DNA of 24,297 nucleotides. It comes from CAVRQM01 sp964250775. GTDB taxonomy: Bacteria; Pseudomonadota; Alphaproteobacteria; Acetobacterales; Acetobacteraceae. The DNA lies in the NCBI GenBank assembly GCA_964250775.1, contig CAXUHK010000051.1, positions 1-24,297 on the forward strand, written 5' to 3'. A program made the translations under genes and the position numbers. The notes under the pieces are model-generated. The model searched no databases and had not been told where the DNA came from. It saw only the letters and a program-made list of their open reading frames with translations. Shown one piece after another: positions 1-9,407 of the stretch (within the stretch, counting starts at the first letter, position 1; every line of letters starts with the position of its first letter).

Positions 1-922
1 CGCCGCCGCTGGTCGCGCCCGCGCCGATGACGGTGTGGATCTCGTCGATGAACAGCACCGCGTTGGGCTGCGCCTCGAGCTCGGTCACGACCGCCTTGAG
101 CCGCTCCTCGAAATCGCCGCGATAGCGGGTGCCGGCCAGCAACGCCCCCATGTCGAGCGCGTAGATGGTGGATTGCGCCAGCACCTCGGGCACGTCGCCC
201 TCGACGATCCGCTTGGCCAGTCCCTCGGCGATGGCGGTCTTACCGACGCCGGGGTCGCCCACGTAGAGCGGGTTGTTCTTGGTGCGGCGGCACAGGATCT
301 GGATGGTGCGCTCGATCTCGGTGTCGCGCCCGATCAGCGGGTCGATCTTGCCCGACGTCGCCTTCTTGTTCAGGTTGACGCAGTAGTTGCCCAGCGCGTC
401 CTGGCCGCGCTTGCCCGGCTTCTCCTCGCGCTCCGGCTCCGGCCCGTCGCCGGAATTGCCCTGCGCGGCACGCGGCTGGGTGCGGCCGGGGGCCTTGGCG
501 ATGCCGTGGCTGATGAAGTTGACCGCGTCGAGCCGGGTCATGTCCTGCGTCTGCAGGAAATAGACGGCATGGCTCTCACGCTCGCTGAACAGCGCCACCA
601 GCACGTTGGCGCCGGTCACTTCGTCACGGTTCGAGCTCTGGACATGGATCGCGGCGCGCTGCACGACGCGCTGGAAGCCGGCGGTAGGCTTCGGCTCGCC
701 CGGCCGGTCGGTGGCCAAGCCCGCAAGGTCCTTGTCCAGGAACTCGGTCAGGTCGGTGCGGATCTTGTCGATGTCGACACCGCAGGCGCGCAATACGGTC
801 GCGGCGTCGGTGTCGTCGAGCAGGCCCAGAAGCAGGTGTTCCAGGGTGGCATACTCGTGTCGCCGCTCACTGGCGAGCGACAGGGCGCGATGGAGCGTCT
901 GTTCGAGATTGCGCGAGAGCAT
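1..922 (-). CDS. clpA: ATP-dependent Clp protease ATP-binding subunit ClpA (N-terminal part, cut by window edge)
   Basis: This is the AAA+ unfoldase that feeds substrates to ClpP and works with the adaptor ClpS in the cytoplasm. The first 307 codons are present and the 3' end lies outside the window. The protein begins MLSRNLEQTLHRALSLA, the usual ClpA N-domain start, followed by the Clp-N repeat region (about residues 1-145). A charged linker of about 25 residues follows (EPEREEKPGKRGQDALG), then the start of AAA module 1. Walker A is GDPGVGKT and Walker B is VLFIDEIHT, shortly before the window edge. ClpA rather than ClpB or ClpC is supported by the N-terminal sequence, by the NYCVNLNKKA segment before the first AAA domain, and by clpS lying just upstream on the same strand. 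No frameshift is visible. Confidence 0.97.
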   Translation of the reverse strand, partial: MLSRNLEQTLHRALSLASERRHEYATLEHLLLGLLDDTDAATVLRACGVDIDKIRTDLTEFLDKDLAGLATDRPGEPKPTAGFQRVVQRAAIHVQSSNRDEVTGANVLVALFSERESHAVYFLQTQDMTRLDAVNFISHGIAKAPGRTQPRAAQGNSGDGPEPEREEKPGKRGQDALGNYCVNLNKKATSGKIDPLIGRDTEIERTIQILCRRTKNNPLYVGDPGVGKTAIAEGLAKRIVEGDVPEVLAQSTIYALDMGALLAGTRYRGDFEERLKAVVTELEAQPNAVLFIDEIHTVIGAGATSGG

Positions 923-1215
923 TGCAACGCTCCTTGGTTCCAAGTCAGAGACAAAACCCGTCTGTCACGGCGACAAATGGGCAGGCCAGCGGGAATTCAA
1001 ACGGCACGCCGAAGCAGGACAGGCAACCAAGCGACGCGGAACACCACGGCGAACTGTCTGGCAGCCGACGCTAGAGCATCTTTCGGCGGAAACCATCCGA
1101 AAAACAGTGGGAAGCAACACAATAAAACTTAAATTCCAGCCATCGGGTTTGCACCCCCGCCATCTGTCGGGGATGCCGGGCTCTGCTGGGGATGCCAGGC
1201 CTCAATCCCTGGCGC
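923..1215. other. clpS-clpA intergenic region
   Basis: These 293 nt hold no convincing gene. Just after the clpS stop there is a short hairpin (GCCAGG at 1194-1199 pairing with CCTGGC at 1208-1213) without a T-run. Two 16-nt direct repeats centred on GGGGATGCC (1165-1180 and 1184-1199) match at 13 of 16 positions. An AT-rich stretch at about 1103-1137 lies roughly 200 nt upstream of clpA and is the likeliest place for a clpA promoter, but I cannot assign -35 and -10 boxes. The spacing suggests that clpA can be transcribed separately from clpS. Confidence 0.5.
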
Positions 1216-1653
1216 TCAGTCCTTCTCGATCGTGCACTGCAGCGGGTGCTGGTTCTGTCGCGCCAAATCCATGACCTGCGTCACCTTGGTCTCTGCGACC
1301 TCGTAGGTGAACACGCCGCACACCCCGACCCCGCGACGATGCACATGCAGCATGATGCGCGTCGCCTCCTCGCGAGTCTTCTGGAAGAACCGCTCGAGCA
1401 CATGCACGACGAATTCCATCGGCGTGTAGTCGTCATTGAGCATCAGCACCTTGTACAGGGCGGGCTTGCGCGTCTTGGGCCGCGCCTTGACCACCACGCC
1501 GGTGTTGGGGTTGTCGCCACCGCCGTCACGGCCGTCGTCCCGCCTGCCATCGTCCCGCCGGTCCGCCGCGCTGATCTCGCGCGTCGCAGGCGGCGCTTGG
1601 TCGGGCAGACGTTCGGACGCCCGGCTGCCGTGGAGTGTGATGTCGTCGCTCAT
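1216..1653 (-). CDS. clpS: ATP-dependent Clp protease adaptor ClpS, with N-terminal extension
   Basis: ClpS binds N-degron substrates and delivers them to ClpA. The 145-residue product carries the conserved core from about residue 60: the LNDDYTPMEFVV segment (N73, D74, D75, M79) that forms the N-degron pocket, H105 in HVHRRG, and the C-terminal GVFTYEVAETKVTQV strand. Typical ClpS is about 105 residues, so some 40 residues are extra. This part is rich in Asp, Arg and Gly (RRDDGRRDDGRDGGGD at 32-47) and looks disordered. I chose the ATG at 1653 because it begins MSDD, a common alphaproteobacterial ClpS start. The frame is open further upstream to 1812, but that part shows no family resemblance. 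The ribosome binding site is weak. Confidence 0.93.
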   Translation of the reverse strand: MSDDITLHGSRASERLPDQAPPATREISAADRRDDGRRDDGRDGGGDNPNTGVVVKARPKTRKPALYKVLMLNDDYTPMEFVVHVLERFFQKTREEATRIMLHVHRRGVGVCGVFTYEVAETKVTQVMDLARQNQHPLQCTIEKD

Positions 1654-1810
1654 CGCTCGTAACCGCTCTGTTGGGCTGTTCGCCGGCACCGTCCAAACCT
1701 CGTCGCGCACGGCCATTGATGGCCGCAACCGGACTTGGCATATCTCGGGATGATGGGTTGCTCCCCGGTCGCACGCAAGTGCCACGGCGGCGGCGGGGTA
1801 GGCGGCCGAC

Positions 1811-1846
1811 AAACGAAAACGGCCCGGAGCGTGCGCTCCCGGCCGT
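1811..1846 (-). terminator. Rho-independent terminator of the phasin gene
   Basis: A 13-bp stem with a single mismatch occupies 1819-1831 and 1834-1846. Read on the minus strand it is followed by TTTCGTTT (1818 down to 1811). It starts 24 nt after the phasin stop codon, so it should end that transcript and separate it from clpS. Confidence 0.8.
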
Positions 1847-1870
1847 CCAGCCTTGCCCCGGGGGGAGCGC

Positions 1871-2485
1871 TCAGGCGGCGCTGCCGAACTTCTCGACGGC
1901 GACCGACAACCGGGCAGTGATCGGCGCGAACGCCTCCTCGGACAGCTTCAGCGAGGCGTCGGTCAGCTTGCCAGTGCCGTTCACCGCGGCCTCGATCGCC
2001 GACCGCGCCAGGCCGGCCTGCATGTCCACCGCCTCCTTGACCGACTTCACGCCGGCCATCGCTTTCCAGGTCGACATGGTTTGGTCGAGCTGCGCCTGCG
2101 CGCTGGTGGCCATGTGCTTGCCGAGGTCCTGGACACCTGCCGCCCAGATCTGGCCGGACTTCATGAGCGCGTCGATGTTGGCCTGATTGAACGCCATCAG
2201 GTCTTCCGCTGTCGTCATCATACTCTCCAATGTTGGTTTGAACGCCGGCAAGGCGCGCTTGGCGGTCTCGGCGAGCGGCGCGGCGGCGACATGGGCAAAC
2301 TCGGTCGGCGCGCCCGGCACGGACGGCGTGATCGCAAGGCTCGCCGCGATGGCGCTGTCCGTCGCCTGGATCACCACGTCGCGGTTCGCGGTCGGGTCAT
2401 GGGGTTGGTCGTTCATGGGTTCGATGCCTGGTTGGAGTGTTCCCGGAGCTGGCGCCGCCGAGGCTCGCGCGATCCGCTTCGCCAT
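1871..2485 (-). CDS. Phasin family protein (PHA granule-associated)
   Basis: Phasins coat polyhydroxyalkanoate granules and control their number and size. The 204-residue product has a basic, Ala/Pro-rich N-terminus (MAKRIARASAAPAPG) and a low-complexity middle. An amphipathic helical phasin domain covers about residues 80-204, with the typical pattern MTTAEDLMAFNQANIDALMKSGQIWAAG and later KSVKEAVDMQ and KLTDASLKLSEEAFAPI. The ATG at 2485 is preceded by a strong GAGGAAG six nt upstream, which decides it over the ORF extension to 2581 and over the internal MNDQ at 2416. The gene stands alone, with its own terminator downstream and a PhaR-like palindrome upstream. Assignment to the Phasin_2-type family is from the helix pattern; no PHA synthase gene is in the window. 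Confidence 0.88.
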   Translation of the reverse strand: MAKRIARASAAPAPGTLQPGIEPMNDQPHDPTANRDVVIQATDSAIAASLAITPSVPGAPTEFAHVAAAPLAETAKRALPAFKPTLESMMTTAEDLMAFNQANIDALMKSGQIWAAGVQDLGKHMATSAQAQLDQTMSTWKAMAGVKSVKEAVDMQAGLARSAIEAAVNGTGKLTDASLKLSEEAFAPITARLSVAVEKFGSAA

Positions 2486-2573
2486 AGTTGACTTCCTCAC
2501 CTGCCCGCCGGCGCCGGCGCCGCTCAAGCGCCCGCATGGAATAGTTGCATCCACATGCCGAGACAAGGTGAAA

Positions 2574-2588
2574 TTGTGCATTGCACAA
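2574..2588. promoter_or_regulatory. Candidate PhaR operator upstream of phasin
   Basis: TTGTGCATTGCACAA is a perfect palindrome, two 7-nt arms around a central T, starting 89 nt upstream of the phasin start codon. Its TGC-N3-GCA core followed by CAA fits the motif I recall for alphaproteobacterial PhaR (TGCRNYGCASMA). PhaR is the PHA-sensing repressor of phasin genes. It also lies in the upstream region of the divergent dacA gene. The site is seen directly; the regulator is inferred. Confidence 0.65.
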
Positions 2589-2734
2589 AAAACTTTCGCG
2601 GGGACCGTCGGAGGCGGTCAAAAGCCGCATGAATTCGCTGTTAACGTATTCAAATACATTGCTTTCACCGCGCTTGAAGCTGGACACGCGGAGAGCTCGG
2701 TCGTTAGGGTGGACGCGATCCCGGAGGTGTTGGT

Positions 2735-3967
2735 TTGGCGGCTCGGTTCAAGCGGATGGCGCGGCGGATGCTGGCGGGACGATGGCTGGCGGCCCTCCTG
2801 GTGGCGTCGGTGTGCGCGATGTCGGGCGGCGCGGCGCGGGCGCAGATCGGCTCCGCGCGTTACAGCTCGCTGGTGATGGAGGCGGCGACCGGCAGGATCG
2901 TCTCGGCGATCAATCCCGACGAACCGCGTTACCCGGCCAGCCTGACCAAGCTCATGACCCTGTACATGACGTTCGAGGCGCTGCGCGACCGTCGCGCGTC
3001 GTTGGGCGAGCTGGTTCCGGTCAGCTTGTCGGCGGCCAGCATGTCGCCGACCAAGCTGGGGCTGCTGCCGGGCAACGCGATCACCGTCGAGCAGGCGATC
3101 ATGGGCCTGGTCACCAAATCGGCCAACGACGCCGCGGCGGCGCTGGCGGAGTTGCTGGGCGGCGGCGACGAGCGCCGGTTCGCGCAGATGATGACCTTGC
3201 GCGCCCGCGCCCTGGGCATGACCGGCACGGTGTTCCGCAACGCTTCGGGCCTGCCCGACCCGGACCAGGTCTCGACGGCGCGCGACCTCGCGGTGCTGGC
3301 GCGCCACCTGCTGCAGGATTTCCCGCAGCAATACCACTATTTCAGCCTGCCGAGCTTCACCTTCCATGGCCGGGTGATCCCCAACCATGACAACATGCTG
3401 CAGAGCTATCCCGGCGCCGACGGGCTCAAGACCGGCTACGTCGCCGCCTCCGGCTTCAACCTCGTGACTTCGGCGATGCGCGGCGACGTGCGGCTGATCG
3501 GCGTCGTGCTGGGCGCGGCCCGCCCGGTCGAGCGCGACCGTCACATGGCGTCGCTGCTGGACGCAGGGTTCGAGCAGTTCAACGTCCCGGTGGCCGTGGC
3601 GCGGGCCCCGGCCGCGCCGCATATCGGCGGCCTGGTATACGCCGCCGCCAGCCCGCCGCCCTCGATGGTGCCGCTGCGCGACCCGCTGGCCGAGCTGCCC
3701 CGGCAGGCGCCGCGCTGGTCGGTGTCGCTGGGCGTCTACGGCACCGGCGTCGCCGCCCGACGCGCCGCCACGTTCGCCCGCGAGCTGGCCGACAACGGCG
3801 ACGTCAGGGTCGAGCCGGCGGGCAGGCGCCGGCGCCCGCTGTATCGCGCCTTGCTGGTCGATCTCACCTCGCCCCAGGCGCGCGGCGTCTGCGTCGAGAT
3901 GCTGCGCCGCCGCCGCGCCTGCGTGCCCACGCATGACGGAAGCGCGGGCGACGTCGCCAGCCGCTGA
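2735..3967 (+). CDS. D-alanyl-D-alanine carboxypeptidase (peptidase S11) with C-terminal SPOR domain
   Basis: This penicillin-binding protein of the DacA/PBP5 type removes the terminal D-Ala of peptidoglycan stem peptides in the periplasm. The 410-residue product has a signal peptide (positive N-terminus, hydrophobic LAALLVASVCAM, cleavage near ARA-Q37). The three active-site motifs are present: S69-L-T-K72, S129-A-N131 and K232-T-G234. After a Pro-rich linker, residues about 326-400 (RWSVSLGVYGTG to YRALLVDLTSPQARGVC) look like a SPOR fold, which binds denuded septal glycan. I chose the TTG at 2735 because GGAGGTG lies six nt upstream; an ATG at 2756 in the same frame would remove seven residues and keep the signal peptide. 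The gene is divergent from the phasin gene. Confidence 0.92.
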   Translation: MAARFKRMARRMLAGRWLAALLVASVCAMSGGAARAQIGSARYSSLVMEAATGRIVSAINPDEPRYPASLTKLMTLYMTFEALRDRRASLGELVPVSLSAASMSPTKLGLLPGNAITVEQAIMGLVTKSANDAAAALAELLGGGDERRFAQMMTLRARALGMTGTVFRNASGLPDPDQVSTARDLAVLARHLLQDFPQQYHYFSLPSFTFHGRVIPNHDNMLQSYPGADGLKTGYVAASGFNLVTSAMRGDVRLIGVVLGAARPVERDRHMASLLDAGFEQFNVPVAVARAPAAPHIGGLVYAAASPPPSMVPLRDPLAELPRQAPRWSVSLGVYGTGVAARRAATFARELADNGDVRVEPAGRRRRPLYRALLVDLTSPQARGVCVEMLRRRRACVPTHDGSAGDVASR

Positions 3968-4061
3968 CGGTCTTGCAACGCCGGCCGCCGCCCCGCATCT
4001 TCACGCCGCGATGCACGTTACGCCCGCGAGGGTGCGAGGGCATCCGAACGGAGCGGTTTCC

Positions 4062-4865
4062 ATGGACGGCGGTTCAGACGCGCGGCGCATCACCATCTAC
4101 CAGCCACAGGACTTCGAGGGTATGCGGCGCGCCGGCCAGCTCGCTGCCGCGACGCTGGACATGGTTGCGGCGCATGTCCAGCCGGGCGTCACCACCGGCG
4201 AACTCGACCGTCTGTGTCACGATTTCATCGTGGACCACGGAGCCGTGCCGGCCCCGCTGCATTACCGAGGCTATCCGAAGTCGATCTGCACCTCGATCAA
4301 CCACGTCGTATGCCACGGCATCCCGGGCGAACGGAAACTGGCCGGCGGCGACGTGCTCAACATCGACGTCACGGCGATCCTCGACGGTTGGTACGGCGAC
4401 AGCAGCCGGATGTACGCGGCAGGGCAACCCTCGACGCGGGCGCGCAACCTGATGGACGTGACGTTCGAGGCGCTCCGCCGCGGCGTCGCCGCGGTGCGGC
4501 CGGGCGCCACGCTGGGGGACGTGGGCTTCGCCATCCAGTCCTATGTCGAGGGGCAGCGCTTCAGCGTGGTGCGCGATTTCTGCGGCCACGGCATCGGGCG
4601 GCAGTTCCACGAGGCGCCGAACGTGCTGCATTTCGGCCGACCGGGCGAAGGCCCGGTGCTGCGCCCCGGCATGTTCTTCACCATCGAGCCGATGGTCAAC
4701 GCCGGGCGGCCGGAGGTGAAGGTGCTCGACGATGGCTGGACCGCCGTGACCCGCGACCGCAGCCTGTCGGCGCAGTTCGAGCACATGGTCGGCGTGACCG
4801 AAGCGGGCGTCGAGGTGTTCACCTACTCGCCGGCCGGGCTGGACAAGCCACCCGCGCTCGCCTGA
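4062..4865 (+). CDS. map: Type I methionine aminopeptidase
   Basis: Map removes the initiator methionine from new proteins. The 267-residue product is of normal type I length and has all five metal ligands: D102 (NIDVTAILDG), D113 (YGDSSRMY), H176 (GHGIGRQFHEAP), E209 (FTIEPMV) and E240 (SAQFEHMVGVTE). The substrate-contact His corresponds to H85 in INHVVCHGIPG. The ATG at 4062 is preceded by GGAGCGG at a good distance. The frame stays open upstream to 3933, including an ATG at 4011, but that stretch overlaps the end of dacA and is not family-like. The following gene, radC, starts about 68 nt downstream on the same strand. Confidence 0.97.
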   Translation: MDGGSDARRITIYQPQDFEGMRRAGQLAAATLDMVAAHVQPGVTTGELDRLCHDFIVDHGAVPAPLHYRGYPKSICTSINHVVCHGIPGERKLAGGDVLNIDVTAILDGWYGDSSRMYAAGQPSTRARNLMDVTFEALRRGVAAVRPGATLGDVGFAIQSYVEGQRFSVVRDFCGHGIGRQFHEAPNVLHFGRPGEGPVLRPGMFFTIEPMVNAGRPEVKVLDDGWTAVTRDRSLSAQFEHMVGVTEAGVEVFTYSPAGLDKPPALA

Positions 4866-4933
4866 GCGCTTTGACGGGCCACTGACGCAGGATTGCCGAC
4901 CTGCGTTGCATCGTGCGTGGCAAGATTGTTGCG

Positions 4934-5671
4934 ATGCCGAAAATTTTGCCTGGCCTGGCCGATCAGTTCGCCAGCCTCGACCCGCCCGCCCCGCCGGCGG
5001 TTGGCGTCGATGGGCACCGGGCGCGGATGCGGATCCGCCTGCTCACCGCCGGGCCGGAGGCGTTGGCGGACCACGAGCTGTTGGAGATGGTGCTGTTCCT
5101 GGCGCTGCCGCGACGCGACACCAAGGCGCTGGCGCGGGCGCTGCTGGCGCGCTTCGGCAGCCTCGCCGCCGCCATCGCCGCCACCCCCTCCGAGCTGCGC
5201 TGCATCGACGGGCTGGGCGATGCCGGTGTGGCGGCGCTCAAGACGGTGCAGGCGGCGGCGTTGCGGCTGGTGCGCGCCGAGGTGGTCGACCGCCCGGTGC
5301 TGACCAACTGGGAGCGGCTGATGGAGTACCTGAACGCGGTCATGGCGCGCGAGCGGGTCGAGCAGTTCCGGGTGCTGTTCCTCGACGGCCGCAACCGCCT
5401 GCTGGCCGACGAGCCGCAGGGGCGCGGCACCATCAACCACACGCCGGTCTACCCGCGCGAGGTGGTCAAGCGCGCGCTGGAGCTGCACGCGACGGCACTC
5501 ATCCTGGTGCACAACCACCCGAGCGGCGACCCCACGCCCTCGCGCGCCGACATCGACACCACGCGCGAGATCGCCGAGGCGGCGCGCACCATGTCGGTGG
5601 CCTTGCACGACCACGTCATCGTCGGCAACGGGCGCTGGGTCAGCCTGCGCCAGGAGGGGCTAATGGCGTAG
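4934..5671 (+). CDS. radC: RadC family JAB/MPN-domain protein
   Basis: RadC (YeeS/DUF2466) proteins combine an N-terminal helix-hairpin-helix region with a C-terminal JAMM metalloprotease-like fold. Despite the name, a direct role in DNA repair is doubtful. In the 245-residue product the N-part contains RLLTAGPEALADHELLEMVLF (about 35-55). The metal motif H193-x-H195-x7-S203-x2-D206 (HNHPSGDPTPSRAD) is intact. The start is uncertain: ATG at 4934 or GTG at 4913, neither with a clear Shine-Dalgarno. The 3' end overlaps the end of the convergent terC-like gene by 12 nt. Confidence 0.92.
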   Translation: MPKILPGLADQFASLDPPAPPAVGVDGHRARMRIRLLTAGPEALADHELLEMVLFLALPRRDTKALARALLARFGSLAAAIAATPSELRCIDGLGDAGVAALKTVQAAALRLVRAEVVDRPVLTNWERLMEYLNAVMARERVEQFRVLFLDGRNRLLADEPQGRGTINHTPVYPREVVKRALELHATALILVHNHPSGDPTPSRADIDTTREIAEAARTMSVALHDHVIVGNGRWVSLRQEGLMA

Positions 5672-6256
5672 CGCCGCCAGCACCTCGTGGCCGCCATCCC
5701 AGACCAGCTTGAGCGCGATGTAGAGCACGATCAGCAGCCCGACCCAGGCAATCCAGCGATAGCGCTCCAGCAGCCGCGCCACCAAGTTGGCGGCGACGCC
5801 CATCAGCACCACCGAGACCCCAAGCCCCGTCACCAGCACCCAAAGCCGCCCGCCGGCGGCGCCGGCCACGGCCAGCACGTTGTCGAGGCTCATCGACAGA
5901 TCGGCCAGCACGATCTGCACCATCGCCTGACGCAGCGATTTCGCCGGTGCGGGGTCGGTGGCGTGGCGCGCCGGGCGGCGTAGCTCGCGGTACATCTTCC
6001 AGCACACCCACAGCAGCAACACGCCGCCGGCCAGCAGCAGCCCCACGATCTGCAGCAGTTGCAGCGTCACCGCACCCAGCGCCACGCGGATGATCGCCGC
6101 CCCGGCGATACCCGCGATGATGGCACGGCGCCGCTGCCGCTCGGGCAGGCCAGCTACGGCCAATCCCACCACCACGGCGTTATCCCCGGCCAAGGTCAGG
6201 TCGACCAGCAGCACCTGCCCCAGCGATGCCAAATCGCGCAGCAGCTCGCTGTCCAC
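5660..6256 (-). CDS. TerC/YjbE family integral membrane protein
   Basis: TerC-family proteins are inner-membrane proteins; several export Mn2+ and protect exoenzymes or metal homeostasis. The 198-residue product has about six or seven hydrophobic helices. The paired acidic motifs within membrane segments are diagnostic: LTLAGDNAVVVGLA (about 19-32) and LADLSMSLDNVLAVAG in the second half. A charged loop (WKMYRELRRPARHATDPAPAK) separates the two halves. The start is GTG at 6256, with GGGAGG just upstream. The gene is convergent with radC and divergent from purB, with 49 nt between the starts. The substrate cannot be told from sequence. Confidence 0.9.
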   Translation of the reverse strand: MDSELLRDLASLGQVLLVDLTLAGDNAVVVGLAVAGLPERQRRRAIIAGIAGAAIIRVALGAVTLQLLQIVGLLLAGGVLLLWVCWKMYRELRRPARHATDPAPAKSLRQAMVQIVLADLSMSLDNVLAVAGAAGGRLWVLVTGLGVSVVLMGVAANLVARLLERYRWIAWVGLLIVLYIALKLVWDGGHEVLAALRH

Positions 6257-6305
6257 TCAGCCTCCCGAAGTTGCGGGCGGCGGGCCCGGGTCGTAAATCG
6301 TCCGC

Positions 6306-7655
<1,350 letters not shown>

Positions 7656-7742
7656 GTTTGGCAGCGCCCGGACGCCGCTGCTATACCCGCGCCGCAGCGT
7701 CGTCGTGCGGCGGTGCGGCATCGCGAGAAGGATTCCCTGCCC

Positions 7743-8507
7743 ATGGCCCGCCGCCGCCAGCTCTACGAGGGCAAAGCCAAGATCCTGTTCGAGGGGCCGG
7801 AGCCGGGCACGCTCGTGCAGTACTTCAAGGACGACGCCACCGCGTTCAACGCGCAGAAGAAGGGCGTCATCACCGGCAAGGGCGTGCTCAACAACCGCAT
7901 CAGCGAGTACCTGATGATGCGCCTGGGCGAGATCGGCGTGCCGACGCACTTCGTCCGCCGGCTCAACATGCGCGAGCAACTGATCCGCGAGGTCGAGATC
8001 ATCCCGATCGAGGTGGTGGTGCGCAACGTCGCCGCCGGCAGCCTGTCGACCCGGCTCGGCATCGCCGAGGGCACGCGGCTGCCGCGCAGCATCATCGAGT
8101 ACTACTACAAGAACGACGCGCTGGGCGACCCGATGGTGGCGGAGGAGCACATCACCGCGTTCGGCTGGGCGGCGACGCAGGACATGGACGACATCGTGGC
8201 GCTGACGCTGCGCATTAACGACTTCCTGACCGGGCTGTTCCTCGGCGTCGGCATCACCCTGGTCGACTTCAAGGTCGAGTTCGGCCGGCTCTGGGAGGAG
8301 GAGGACATGCGCATCGTGCTGGCCGACGAGATCAGCCCGGACAACTGCCGCCTCTGGGACAGCAAGACCAACGAGAAGATGGACAAGGACCGCTTCCGCC
8401 GCGACCTGGGCCAGGTCGAGGAAGCCTACCAGGAAGTCGCCCGCCGGCTCGGCATCCTGCCCGAGGCCGGGGTGCGCGACATCAAGGGGCCGGAGATCAT
8501 GCAGTAG
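7743..8507 (+). CDS. purC: Phosphoribosylaminoimidazole-succinocarboxamide synthase (SAICAR synthetase)
   Basis: PurC joins CAIR and aspartate using ATP. The 254-residue product shows LYEGKAKILF (ATP-binding N-lobe), DDATAFNAQKKGVITGKG, IPIEVVVRNVAAGS and LADEISPDNCRLWD, which together define the family. The ATG at 7743 is chosen because it begins MARRRQLYEGKAK at the normal distance from the first motif and has GAAGGA upstream; the frame is open to 7713 but those ten codons are not family-like. purS follows after only four nt, so these genes are one transcript. With purB upstream this gives two consecutive late steps of IMP synthesis side by side. Confidence 0.97.
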   Translation: MARRRQLYEGKAKILFEGPEPGTLVQYFKDDATAFNAQKKGVITGKGVLNNRISEYLMMRLGEIGVPTHFVRRLNMREQLIREVEIIPIEVVVRNVAAGSLSTRLGIAEGTRLPRSIIEYYYKNDALGDPMVAEEHITAFGWAATQDMDDIVALTLRINDFLTGLFLGVGITLVDFKVEFGRLWEEEDMRIVLADEISPDNCRLWDSKTNEKMDKDRFRRDLGQVEEAYQEVARRLGILPEAGVRDIKGPEIMQ

Positions 8508-8511
8508 CGCC

Positions 8512-8751
8512 ATGAAGGTTGTCGTCACGGTCATGCTCAAGCCCGGCGTGCTCGACCCGCAGGGCCGCGCCATCGGCCAGGCGCTGCACGGGCTGGGGTT
8601 CATAGGCGTGGGCGAGGTGCGGGCCGGCAAGGTGATCGAGCTGGACCTGGCCGAGACCGACCCGGCCGCCGCCCGTGCCGCCGGCGAGGCGATGGCGCGC
8701 AAGCTGCTGGCGAACCAGGTGATCGAGAGCTTCCGCGTGGACCTGCCCTGA
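8512..8751 (+). CDS. purS: Phosphoribosylformylglycinamidine synthase subunit PurS
   Basis: PurS is the small structural subunit that links PurL and PurQ in the three-part FGAM synthase found outside the gamma-proteobacteria. The 79-residue protein starts MKVVVTVMLKPGVLDPQGRA and contains ALHGLGFIGVGEVRAGKVIELDL, the classic PurS pattern, at full length. Its stop codon overlaps the purQ start (TGATG at 8749-8753), so the two are translationally coupled. Confidence 0.97.
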   Translation: MKVVVTVMLKPGVLDPQGRAIGQALHGLGFIGVGEVRAGKVIELDLAETDPAAARAAGEAMARKLLANQVIESFRVDLP

Positions 8752-9407
8752 TGCGGGCCGGCATCGTGCTGTTCCCCGGCATCAACCGCGAGCGCGACAT
8801 GGCGATCGCCTTGGAACGCAGCGCCGGCCGGCGGCCGCGCATGGTGTGGCACAAGGAGACCGACCTCGCCGGCCTTGACCTCGTGGTGCTGCCGGGCGGG
8901 TTCAGCTACGGCGACTACCTGCGCTGCGGCGCGATGGCGGCGCAGTCGCCGGTGATGGCTGCGGTGCGGGCGCACGCGGCCCGGGGCGGCTATGTCCTCG
9001 GTGTGTGCAATGGCTTCCAGATACTGACGGAGGCCGGGATGCTGCGGGGCGCGTTGCTGCGCAACGCGCGTTTACGCTTCCTGTCGATGGACTGCCGCCT
9101 GCGCGTCGAGCGCAGCGACACCGCCTTCGCCAGCCAGTACCAGCGTGGCCAGGTGTTCCGTGCGCCGATGGCGCACGGTGACGGCAACTACACCGCCGAC
9201 CCGGACACGCTCGACCGCCTTGACGGCGACGGCCTGGTCGCGTTCCGCTACGTCGAGAACCGCAACGGCAGTGCCCGCGACATAGCCGGCGTGTATTCCC
9301 CAAACTTGCGCGTGCTCGGGCTGATGCCGCACCCGGAGGATTTGGTCGACCCGTTGATGGGCGGCGAGGACGGCAAGCCGTTGTTCGACGCCTTGGCCGC
9401 CGCATGA
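8751..9407 (+). CDS. purQ: Phosphoribosylformylglycinamidine synthase subunit PurQ (glutaminase)
   Basis: PurQ is the class I glutamine amidotransferase that supplies ammonia to PurL. The 218-residue product has the nucleophile C86 in LGVCNGFQ, and H194 and E196 in LMPHPEDL complete the triad. The oxyanion region VLPGGFSYGDYLRCGA is also intact. The N-terminus reads VLFPGINRERD, where many homologues have FPGSN; this is a mild variation away from the active site. The end overlaps the purL start by four nt (ATGA), continuing the coupled arrangement purS-purQ-purL that helps keep the subunits in ratio. Confidence 0.97.
   Translation: MRAGIVLFPGINRERDMAIALERSAGRRPRMVWHKETDLAGLDLVVLPGGFSYGDYLRCGAMAAQSPVMAAVRAHAARGGYVLGVCNGFQILTEAGMLRGALLRNARLRFLSMDCRLRVERSDTAFASQYQRGQVFRAPMAHGDGNYTADPDTLDRLDGDGLVAFRYVENRNGSARDIAGVYSPNLRVLGLMPHPEDLVDPLMGGEDGKPLFDALAAA

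Noticed and set aside
1710..1725. Short perfect hairpin (CGGCCAT/ATGGCCG) in the clpS upstream region as an attenuator
   Set aside because: Seven-bp stem with a two-nt loop, no T-run and no alternative pairing seen; too weak in GC-rich DNA.
6257..6305. Purine riboswitch or PurR-type site before purB
   Set aside because: Only 49 nt between the divergent starts and no conserved riboswitch core is present.
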